Shown: piece after piece, positions 34,872 through 45,694 of the stretch
Layout of the letters: every line of letters starts with the position of its first letter
How positions within the stretch are numbered: position 1 is the stretch's first letter
DNA from: Pseudomonas orientalis
GTDB lineage: Bacteria > Pseudomonadota > Gammaproteobacteria > Pseudomonadales > Pseudomonadaceae
Length of the DNA: 64,000 nt
NCBI RefSeq assembly: GCF_001439815.1
Contig: NZ_JYLM01000003.1
Location: forward strand, 124,001 to 188,000
Reading direction: 5' to 3'
The notes under the pieces: generated by a model
What the model was told of the DNA's origin: nothing
What the model saw: the letters and a program-made list of their open reading frames with translations, nothing else
Databases searched by the model: none
Translations under genes and position numbers: made by a program

Positions 34872-36080
34872 TCAATCCTGGCTGACCGCGCCGATCTTGT
34901 GGATCGACAGGTCCGCACCGTAATACTCCTCTTCCTGGCTCAAACGCAGCCCGCACACACGCTTGATCACGCCGTACACCAGCAGGCCGCCGACCAGCGC
35001 GACAGTAACGCCGAGGGCGGTACCGATCAACTGGCTGATCAGGCTCACACCGCCCAGCCCACCCAGGGCCGTCTGCCCGAAGAGGCCGCAGGCGATGCCG
35101 CCCCATACGCCACACAGCCCATGCAGCGGCCATACACCCAGCACGTCATCGATTTTCCAACGATCCTGGGCGGCCATGAAGCACCACACGAACAAGCCCC
35201 CCGCGACCACACCGGTGACCAGCGCGCCCACCGGATGCATCAGGTCGGAACCTGCACAGATCGCCACCAGCCCGGCCAGCGGGCCGTTGTGCAGAAAGCC
35301 CGGGTCGTTGCGACCGATCACCAACGCCGCGACCGTGCCGCCGACCATCGCCATCAACGAGTTGACCGCCACCAGGCCGCTGACACCATTGAGAGTCTGC
35401 GCACTCATCACGTTAAAGCCGAACCAGCCCACGATCAGAATCCATGAGCCCAGCGCCAGGAACGGAATGCTCGAGGGAGCAAAGGCCACCAGGCGCCCTT
35501 CGCGGTAGCGCCCGTTGCGCGGCCCGAGCAGCAACACCGCCGCCAGCGCCAGCCAACCGCCCATGGCATGCACCACCACCGATCCGGCGAAGTCATGGAA
35601 GCTGGCGCCAAAGGTCGCGAGGAGCCAGGCTTGCACACCGAAATTGCCATTCCACACCATGCCTTCGAAGAACGGGTAGATGAACGCCACGATCAAGGCG
35701 GTTGCACACAACTGAGGCGCGAATTTGGCACGCTCGGCAATTCCTCCGGAAATGATCGCCGGGATCGCTGCGGCAAAGGTCAGCAGGAAGAAAAATTTCA
35801 CCAGACCGTAGCCATGATCGGCGCTGATCACCGCCGCCGGCTGCATGAAGCTGACCCCGTAGGAGATCCAATAGCCTATAAAGAAATAAGCCAGGGTGGA
35901 GATCGCGAAGTCACTGAGGATTTTCGACAAGGCGTTGACCTGGTTCTTCTGGCGCACCGTGCCGACTTCCAGAAAGGCAAACCCGGCGTGCATGGCCAGG
36001 ACCATGACCGCACCAATCAGGATGAACAGGGTATTGGAGCTATGGACCAGCGTGTCCACCGCACTTTGCAAATTTTCCAT
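34872..36080 (-). CDS. amtB: Ammonium transporter AmtB-family
   Basis: 402 residues from MENLQSAVDTLVHSSNTL, with 11 membrane helices. The twin-histidine pore is present: one His in DFAGSVVVHAMGGW and the second in VWPLHGLCGVWGG. The Trp/Phe gate region AFLEVGTVRQKNQVNALSKIL is also seen. It moves ammonium under nitrogen limitation. No glnK lies upstream, unlike the usual glnK-amtB pair, so this may be an additional Amt copy. No clear sigma-54 site is seen. Confidence 0.93.
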   Translation of the reverse strand: MENLQSAVDTLVHSSNTLFILIGAVMVLAMHAGFAFLEVGTVRQKNQVNALSKILSDFAISTLAYFFIGYWISYGVSFMQPAAVISADHGYGLVKFFFLLTFAAAIPAIISGGIAERAKFAPQLCATALIVAFIYPFFEGMVWNGNFGVQAWLLATFGASFHDFAGSVVVHAMGGWLALAAVLLLGPRNGRYREGRLVAFAPSSIPFLALGSWILIVGWFGFNVMSAQTLNGVSGLVAVNSLMAMVGGTVAALVIGRNDPGFLHNGPLAGLVAICAGSDLMHPVGALVTGVVAGGLFVWCFMAAQDRWKIDDVLGVWPLHGLCGVWGGIACGLFGQTALGGLGGVSLISQLIGTALGVTVALVGGLLVYGVIKRVCGLRLSQEEEYYGADLSIHKIGAVSQD

Positions 36081-36425
36081 GGAAGTTGGCAGGCCTGCAG
36101 TAAGGCAAAAAGCACCAAAGCGGTTCAAACCAGGATTGCTCGCACTAAATTGGCACCATATCGCCCGACCTTCTTCAGAGGGCGTGAACCAATTTGGCGC
36201 TGCGATCAACACAACCGGCGATCCCCGACAGGGTATTTGCGCGAGTTTCAGTTAATTAGGGTAAGGTTTTTCAAGGCTTGCGCCTCGACCGCCCGGATTC
36301 AGCGCAGCCCCCAGGGCGTGCGCACCAAGGCAAAGCAAAAGCTGTACCACACAATCGCAGTGAACCTTCGGCAAACCCCGCGACTCGAAACCACACGTAC
36401 AGATCAGCCACACACGGAGATAACC
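36081..36425. other. Intergenic region between amtB and the YqjD-like operon
   Basis: A 345-base divergent promoter region, less GC-rich than the flanks, with T-tracts and A-tracts. I find no gene, no terminator and no clear sigma-54 element. AATTAGGGTAAGGTTTTTC near 36253-36271 may belong to a plus-strand promoter. Confidence 0.4.
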
Positions 36426-36740
36426 ATGGCCGGTAAATCAGCAAAGACTGCGCAAGAAATACTGATGGCGGATTTTCAGACCCTCGTCGCCGATACCGAA
36501 AGGTTGCTGGACGACACCGCCGTCCTGGCCGGTGACCAGGCCGATGAGCTGCGCACCAGGATCCATGAAAGCCTGCTCAAGGCGCGTGAAACCCTGCAGT
36601 TGACCGAAGACTCGTTGCGCGAGCGCGGCCAGGCGGCAATGACCGCGACGGAAGATTACGTGCAGGCCAACCCCTGGCAGTCCGTCGGCATCGCTGCCGG
36701 CGTGGGCTTTTTGATCGGTCTGCTGGCTACCAGGCGCTAA
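36426..36740 (+). CDS. DUF883 (ElaB/YqjD-like) ribosome-associated membrane protein
   Basis: 104 residues. An amphipathic charged helix (about 10-70, DFQTLVADTERLLDDTAVLAGD...) is followed by VQANPWQSVGIAAGVGFLIGLLATRR, the typical C-terminal membrane anchor. Relatives (YqjD, ElaB) bind ribosomes at the membrane in stationary phase. It has a GGAG site 9 bases upstream and begins an operon with the YqjE-like gene (4-base gap). Confidence 0.92.
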   Translation: MAGKSAKTAQEILMADFQTLVADTERLLDDTAVLAGDQADELRTRIHESLLKARETLQLTEDSLRERGQAAMTATEDYVQANPWQSVGIAAGVGFLIGLLATRR

Positions 36741-36744
36741 TATC

Positions 36745-37134
36745 ATGGCTATCGACGAATCCAGCTCGTCAAAGGGCGCAGGTACCACCTCCCGCCGCCT
36801 GGGCGCTGCCGTCCTCGGTTTATTGCACAGCCATGTCGAACTGTTTGGCATTGAGTTACAGGAGCAGAAGGCGCGCACTGTCAGCCTGCTGCTGTTTGCC
36901 GGCCTGGCGTTGGTGTTTGCCCTGCTGCTGTTGGTGGGGTTATCGACACTGGTAATGATCCTGGTATGGGACACCGGCTATCGTCTGACCGGGATCATCT
37001 GTCTGTGCGTGTTTTATACCCTGGCCGCAGCCTTCTGCGGGGTACGCTTGAAAGCGGCGGTGTTCGATGAGTCCACGCCCTTCCATGCCACCCTCGAAGA
37101 ATTGGCCAATGATCGGGAGCGCCTGTTGCCATGA
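36745..37134 (+). CDS. YqjE-like (phage-holin-superfamily) membrane protein
   Basis: 129 residues with two central hydrophobic helices (about 52-75 and 83-105). The N-terminus RRLGAAVLGLLHSHVELFGIELQEQKAR is the family's conserved amphipathic helix. It is annotated as holin-like by fold only; no phage genes surround it. It lies between the YqjD-like gene and the next gene with a 4-base overlap, the same order as yqjD-yqjE-yqjK. Confidence 0.88.
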   Translation: MAIDESSSSKGAGTTSRRLGAAVLGLLHSHVELFGIELQEQKARTVSLLLFAGLALVFALLLLVGLSTLVMILVWDTGYRLTGIICLCVFYTLAAAFCGVRLKAAVFDESTPFHATLEELANDRERLLP

Positions 37135-37472
37135 GCCTGCCTGAAATCCCGCAAAACACGTCCCGTCGGGAAATGCGCAAGGCGTTGATCCGCCTGCGCA
37201 TGGAAATGCACCGTCAGGAAATCCGTCATGAATCCCAGCAACTGATGGCGCCTCTGCACAAAGTGCGCGACCTGCGTTACAACTGGCAGGACAGTCTGGG
37301 CATCAAGCACGCGCCGCTGTGGGGCGTGGCGGCGGTGACCCTGATGGGATTCTTCACCGGCAAGGGCGCCAAGGGCGGCAGTATCAGCAGCGTAACGCGG
37401 CTGGTACGGCTGGGCGCCGGGTTGATTCCGCTGATCAAACTGGCCATGCAAGGCGCTTCGCGCAAACGATAA
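37131..37472 (+). CDS. YqjK-position small protein
   Basis: 113 residues. The N-terminal half is strongly basic and helical (RREMRKALIRLRMEMHRQEIRHE). It then has a short hydrophobic stretch (PLWGVAAVTLMGFFTGKG), and it ends with a second hydrophobic region and RKR. Gene order suggests the counterpart of yqjK, but similarity is not obvious by eye. It is the last gene of the three-gene operon, followed by a strong hairpin. Confidence 0.75.
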   Translation: MSLPEIPQNTSRREMRKALIRLRMEMHRQEIRHESQQLMAPLHKVRDLRYNWQDSLGIKHAPLWGVAAVTLMGFFTGKGAKGGSISSVTRLVRLGAGLIPLIKLAMQGASRKR

Positions 37473-37488
37473 GCCCCGCTCGCTCGAC

Positions 37489-37526
37489 ACCACGCCTGAC
37501 CGCCGGCAACGGCGGTCAGGCGTGGT
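37489..37526. terminator. Perfect 17-bp hairpin ending the YqjD-like operon
   Basis: The arms 37489-37505 and 37510-37526 pair without mismatch around a GCAA loop. The T-run is short (GTTCAT), so its role as a terminator is likely but not certain. Confidence 0.75.
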
Positions 37527-37627
37527 GTTCATCGCTATAGAAACAATCGACTCAACATTTGCGCTTGCCCCGCCAGCGCGGAAACGGGAAGCTGCAACCG
37601 TCATTCACCGTACGGAGCGTACCCGCC

Positions 37628-38959
37628 TTGGATTGGCCCACCCTGTTGACCCGCGAACGTCTTGGCAAGCCGCTGCACAGCCCTGAAGAACTGGGCCGCA
37701 GTCCTTTTCACAAAGACCATGACCGCATTATTTTCTCCGGCGCTTTCCGCCGCCTGGGCCGCAAGACCCAAGTGCACCCGGTTTCGAGCAACGATCATAT
37801 CCACACGCGCCTGACCCACTCGCTGGAAGTCAGTTGCGTGGGACGTTCCCTTGGCATGCGCGTCGGCGAAACGCTGCGCGGTGCCCTGCCCGACTGGTGC
37901 GATCCAAGCGATCTGGGCATGGTCGTGCAGTCGGCCTGCCTGGCCCATGACATCGGCAATCCGCCCTTCGGGCACTCCGGCGAAGATGCCATCCGCCACT
38001 GGTTCCAACAGGCCGCCGGACGCGGCTGGCTGGATGACATGAGCAGTGCCGAGCGCAATGACTTCCTCAACTTTGAAGGCAATGCCCAGGGTTTCCGTGT
38101 ATTGACCCAGCTCGAATATCATCAATTCGACGGCGGCACGCGGCTGACCTATGCCACCTTGGGCACCTACCTCAAGTACCCCTGGACTGCCCGCCACGCG
38201 GACTCGCTGGGCTACAAGAAACACAAGTTCGGCTGCTACCAGAGCGAGCTGCCGATTCTGGAACAGATCGCCCACAAGCTCGGCCTGCCGCAACTGGAGG
38301 AGCAACGCTGGGCCCGCCACCCGTTGGTGTACTTGATGGAGGCCGCCGACGACATCTGCTACGGGTTGATCGACCTGGAAGATGGCCTGGAAATGGAGCT
38401 GCTGGAGTACGCCGAAGTCGAGTCACTGCTGCTCGACCTGGTGGGTGATGACCTGCCGCAGACGTATCGACAGCTGGGCGCGTCGGACTCGCGCCGTCGC
38501 AAACTGGCGATCCTGCGCGGCAAGGCCATCGAGCACCTGACCAACGCGGCGGCGCGCGCCTTCGTCGAGCAGCAGGACGCTCTGCTGGCCGGCACCCTGT
38601 CTGGCGATCTGGTTGAGCACATGCATGGTCCGTCAAAGCGTTGCGTACTGGATGCCAAGGACATGGCGCGCAAGAAAATCTTCCAGGACAAGCGCAAGAC
38701 CCTGCATGAGATCGGCGCCTACACCACCCTGGAGATCCTGCTGAACGCGTTTTGCGGGGCGGCCCTGGAGCAACACGGCGGGCGTACGCCGTCGTTCAAG
38801 CACCGGCGCATTCTCGACTTGCTGGGCAACAGCGCGCCGGACCCCGCCTGGCCGTTGCACGCCTCCTTCCTGCGCATGATCGACTTTATCGCCGGCATGA
38901 CCGACAGCTACGCCACCGAGATGGCACGGGAAATGACAGGGCGCTCAAGTCCTCAATAA
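37628..38959 (+). CDS. dgt: Deoxyguanosinetriphosphate triphosphohydrolase-like protein
   Basis: 443 residues from TTG 37628 ([13 protein letters not shown]), with GGAG 10 bases upstream; no ATG fits the family start. The HD-domain motifs are present: [23 protein letters not shown] with the first His, and [17 protein letters not shown] with the HD pair, plus the downstream [19 protein letters not shown]. It hydrolyses dNTPs to nucleosides and triphosphate, affecting dNTP pools and replication fidelity. Confidence 0.92.
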   Translation: MDWPTLLTRERLGKPLHSPEELGRSPFHKDHDRIIFSGAFRRLGRKTQVHPVSSNDHIHTRLTHSLEVSCVGRSLGMRVGETLRGALPDWCDPSDLGMVVQSACLAHDIGNPPFGHSGEDAIRHWFQQAAGRGWLDDMSSAERNDFLNFEGNAQGFRVLTQLEYHQFDGGTRLTYATLGTYLKYPWTARHADSLGYKKHKFGCYQSELPILEQIAHKLGLPQLEEQRWARHPLVYLMEAADDICYGLIDLEDGLEMELLEYAEVESLLLDLVGDDLPQTYRQLGASDSRRRKLAILRGKAIEHLTNAAARAFVEQQDALLAGTLSGDLVEHMHGPSKRCVLDAKDMARKKIFQDKRKTLHEIGAYTTLEILLNAFCGAALEQHGGRTPSFKHRRILDLLGNSAPDPAWPLHASFLRMIDFIAGMTDSYATEMAREMTGRSSPQ

Positions 38960-39125
38960 CGTCTCGATCACGCCGTTCTGCGCCCTAAAAGAATTGCCCT
39001 ACGATGGGAACAGAGCGGCCTGATCGAATTCGTACATATTCCCGAGGAATAATCACGCACGCCCCCGTAGACCAGACGAGCAACTCCTACGCTCCCATCG
39101 ATGCTTGACTCACTGTGTGCTCTTT

Positions 39126-39512
39126 ATGCCCAGACACTCCCTTCGTATTCTTCTGGTGGAGGATCATCCCTTTCAACTCCTGGCCACCCAGTGCCTGCTG
39201 AGAAGCTTCGGCTTCGACCAACTCACCCCCGTGGAAAATGCAGAGCAGGCCATACGCGCAATGACCCAGGCCGAGTGCTCTTACGACTTGATGTTATGCG
39301 ACCAATGCCTGCCGGACCTGCCCGGTCTGGAATTGGTGGAAATCGCCAGCCGCGGTCAATTTATTACCAGCGCGATTCTATTGAGCGGGCTGCCGGCGGG
39401 GGAATTGCTCAAACTGACCACACAAGCTGCGCAGCGTAACCTTCCACTACTGGGCTGCTTATCAAAACCGTTAAACAGAGACGAACTTGAAAGTTTAATG
39501 GTCTTGACTTAG
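39126..39512 (+). CDS. Stand-alone receiver domain protein, RocR-type receiver
   Basis: 128 residues from MPRHSLRILLVEDH. It has one receiver domain and no output domain. The acidic pair is in LVEDH, the phospho-acceptor Asp in DLMLCDQCLPDLPG, and the conserved Lys in LGCLSKPLN. The sequence is like the receiver half of RocR-type regulators, whose EAL domain is absent here because the gene stops just after the receiver. TTG 39105 is an alternative start. It lies upstream of the BvgA/BvgS-like pair. Confidence 0.82.
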   Translation: MPRHSLRILLVEDHPFQLLATQCLLRSFGFDQLTPVENAEQAIRAMTQAECSYDLMLCDQCLPDLPGLELVEIASRGQFITSAILLSGLPAGELLKLTTQAAQRNLPLLGCLSKPLNRDELESLMVLT

Positions 39513-39774
39513 AGCCTATAAGTAGGACTTTTAACCTTATTAACTGCGAAAAATAACATGATCGTCGTCGTAAAAAGCTTGTGACCGTCAGCCACGCCAG
39601 CCAGCCTGAAAACCCACACATCAAGTGCCACAATTACCTATCGACTTGTAGGCCTCTACCTTTTTTAATGTAGGAAACTTCCTGTTTTGTGCTTGTTCGG
39701 CCCCCGCTTCATGCTGCTGCCGCTTCTTCTGAGCTAATGTGACCGCTTTATTTGCACCTGCATGGAATTTGATT
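39513..39774. other. AT-rich spacer before the BvgA-like regulator
   Basis: 262 bases, clearly poorer in GC than the surrounding genes (for example TTTTTTAATGTAGG and TTAACTGCGAAAAATAACA). No gene is seen. It probably carries the promoter of the BvgA-like/BvgS-like operon. The composition drop hints at horizontal gain or at an H-NS-type silenced promoter (inference). Confidence 0.45.
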
Positions 39775-40397
39775 ATGAACACCGTTTTTATTATCGACGA
39801 CCACCCCGTTATACGGCTTGCCATCAGAATGTTATTGGAACACGAAGGCTACAAAGTCGTTGGAGAAACGGATAACGGATGCGACGCCATACAAATGGTC
39901 CGCGAATGCCTGCCCGACCTGGTAATCCTGGATATCAGCATCCCGAAACTCGACGGCCTGGAAGTACTCTGTCGATTCAACGCCATGAACACTTCGATGA
40001 AAACCCTGGTCCTCACGGCGCAGTGCCCGACCCTGTTTGCCACGCGCTGCATGCGTTCGGGCGCCGACGGTTACGTCTGCAAGGAAGGCGACCTGAGCGA
40101 ACTGCTGAGCGCTATTCGTGCCGTGCTATCCGGTTACAACTACTTCCCCAGCCAGGCACTGAATGCAAATGGAACGGAAGGCGCGGACAGTCAGGAGCTG
40201 GAACTGTTCAAAGCCGTTAATGACCGAGAACTTATGGTTCTGCAACTTTTTGCACAAGGCCGCACTAACAAAGAAATAGCCAAAGGCATGTTCTTGAGCA
40301 ATAAAACAGTCAGCACCTATAAAAAGCGGTTAATGCAAAAACTAAAAGCCCAATCTTTAGTCGAGCTCATCGAAATGGCAAAACGAAACGCGCTAGT

Positions 40398-40401
<4 letters not shown>
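39775..40401 (+). CDS. LuxR-type response regulator, BvgA/EvgA-like
   Basis: 208 residues from MNTVFIIDDHPVIRLAIRML. The receiver domain has the phospho-acceptor Asp in DLVILDISIPKLDGLEV. The C-terminal LuxR helix-turn-helix (about 145-208) is NDRELMVLQLFAQGRTNKEIAKGMFLSNKTVSTYKKRLMQKL. It overlaps the hybrid kinase by 4 bases (GTGA), so the two are certainly an operon, in the BvgAS/EvgAS order. Confidence 0.93.
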
Positions 40402-44045
<3,644 letters not shown>

Positions 44046-44050
44046 ATCAG

Positions 44051-44150
44051 TGTAGGAGCGAGCTTGCTCGCGAAAAACTAACAGACACCGCGTTCATTCA
44101 GGAAGCACGCGTTATCGTTGACATTTTGCGCGAGCAAGCTCGCTCCTACA
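44051..44150. repeat. REPIN, TGTAGGAGCGAGCTTGCTCG family
   Basis: A 100-base inverted repeat just after the hybrid kinase, with the conserved central spacer. The 3' arm has one change (TTTTGCGCGAGC in place of TTTTTCGCGAGC). Confidence 0.95.
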
Positions 44151-44173
44151 AAGGCATTCCCCGCCTCGCTCGC

Positions 44174-44656
44174 TCAGCAATCGGTCAAGCGCAGGAAAAT
44201 AGCCGCCAGCTGTTCGATACCCGCCTGGTCCTGAGGGGTAAAACGCGCCAGCGATGGGCTGTCGAGATCAAGCACGCCAATCAATTGGCCGTTCTTGACC
44301 AGCGGCACCACCAACTCGCTGTTCGAGGCGCTGTCACAGGCAATGTGCCCGGCAAACGCATGCACGTCTTCCACTCGCTGGGTCTGCCGGGTCGCAGCGG
44401 CGGCGCCACACACGCCACGCCCGAAAGGGATCCGCACACAGGCAATCTGGCCCTGGAATGGGCCAAGCACCAGTTCCTCATTGCGATTAAGGTAAAAACC
44501 CGCCCAGTTCAGGTCGTCCAACTGATTGAACAGAAACGCGGAGAATTGCGCGCTGTTGGCGATGAAATCCCGCTCATCGGCCAGCAGCGACTCCAGTTGC
44601 GCGCACAACAGGGCATAGCCATCCAGGCCGGTGCCGGCCTGTTGCAAATCGATCAT
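44174..44656 (-). CDS. Free methionine-(R)-sulfoxide reductase (GAF domain)
   Basis: 160 residues, a single GAF domain. The three cysteines of the fRMsr family are present: GQIACVRIPFGRGVCGAAA holds two, and GHIACDSASNSELVVP holds the third. It reduces free Met-R-sulfoxide, an oxidative-damage repair role that fits the msrB and glutathione peroxidase genes found 4 kb on. It overlaps the ATPase gene by 4 bases or less. Confidence 0.92.
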   Translation of the reverse strand: MIDLQQAGTGLDGYALLCAQLESLLADERDFIANSAQFSAFLFNQLDDLNWAGFYLNRNEELVLGPFQGQIACVRIPFGRGVCGAAAATRQTQRVEDVHAFAGHIACDSASNSELVVPLVKNGQLIGVLDLDSPSLARFTPQDQAGIEQLAAIFLRLTDC

Positions 44657-45543
44657 GGTTGACGCTCCAGCAATTTGAGACCCACCCAGTAACGGGCGAA
44701 CTGATAGGCGCAGCGGCCATTGCGGTTACCGCGCCCGGTGGCCCAGCGCACGGCGAGAATGTCGAGTTGTTCATCGCGCTGCCACGGCAAGCCGGCCTTG
44801 CCTGCCAACTCGCCGATCCAGTGCTCCACCACATTCAGGAAGTGTTCCTGGGTGAATGGGTAGAACGACAGCCACAGGCCAAAGCGGTCGGACAAGGCGA
44901 TCTTGTCTTCCACCGCCTCACTCGGGTGCAGCTCGCCATCCACGCGCTTCCAATTGTCGTTGTCACTCTGGTTCTCCGGCACCAGGTGACGACGGTTGGA
45001 GGTGGCGTACAGCAACACGTTTTCCGGCGCCTGCTCCAGGGAGCCATCCAGTACACTCTTGAGCACCCGATAGTCGCCTTCGCCGGCCTCGAACGACAGG
45101 TCGTCGCAGAACAGAATGAAACGCTGCGGCAACTTGAGCAGTTGCTCGACCACGCGCGGCAGGTCGGCCAGGTGGTCACGCTCGATTTCGATCAAGCGCA
45201 GGCCGGCCTTGGCATGCTGGGCGAGCAAGGCGCGGACCATGGAGGATTTGCCGGTGCCACGCGAACCCCACAGCAGCGCATGGTTGGCGGGCAGGCCGTC
45301 AAGAAACTGCTGGGTGTTACGCGCCAGTGTTTCTCGTTGTTTGTCGACGCCGATCAGGTCCGAGAGACGCATGTCCAGGCTGACTTCCAGCGGCAACAGG
45401 AAGCCTGTGCGGCCTTCGCGCTGCCAGCGCGCGGCCAGGCAGTGATGCCAGTCAATGGCTTGGCGCGGGGCGGGTAACAGGGGCTCCAGACGCGCGAGCA
45501 CTGCGTCAGCCCGCTCAAGAAAGGCATTCAATCGAGAATCCAC
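44653..45543 (-). CDS. DUF815-family AAA+ ATPase
   Basis: 296 residues from GTG 45543, which has AGAGGA 6 bases upstream; the ATG-like start at 45606 lacks a site. Walker A is LWGSRGTGKSSMVRALL, Walker B is FILFCDDLSFEAGEGDYR, and sensor 1 is VLLYATSNRRHLVPE. The first 85 residues are a variable helical part. The function of this conserved family is unknown. It shares a start-to-stop overlap with the fRMsr gene and is divergent from the second hybrid kinase. Confidence 0.88.
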   Translation of the reverse strand: MDSRLNAFLERADAVLARLEPLLPAPRQAIDWHHCLAARWQREGRTGFLLPLEVSLDMRLSDLIGVDKQRETLARNTQQFLDGLPANHALLWGSRGTGKSSMVRALLAQHAKAGLRLIEIERDHLADLPRVVEQLLKLPQRFILFCDDLSFEAGEGDYRVLKSVLDGSLEQAPENVLLYATSNRRHLVPENQSDNDNWKRVDGELHPSEAVEDKIALSDRFGLWLSFYPFTQEHFLNVVEHWIGELAGKAGLPWQRDEQLDILAVRWATGRGNRNGRCAYQFARYWVGLKLLERQP

Positions 45544-45694
45544 AGCTATTCCTCTGGCAAGTTCTTGTAAAAGATGGCGTATTGGCAACCCTGTGGCAGA
45601 CCGCACAAGGCTGCGTCAAGAAAATCGATTCATGCCGGGCAAGTCAGCATTGGTGGATGTTCAGCTATGCTTGCCGGGCGAAGGGAAACGTGAA

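Noticed and set aside
36081..36425. Sigma-54 promoter for amtB
   Set aside because: TGGTGC-type stretches occur on the minus strand but the GG-to-GC spacing does not match the -24/-12 consensus.
36745..37134. Prophage remnant suggested by a holin-like protein
   Set aside because: The gene order is that of the chromosomal yqjD-yqjE-yqjK operon, with no other phage genes near.
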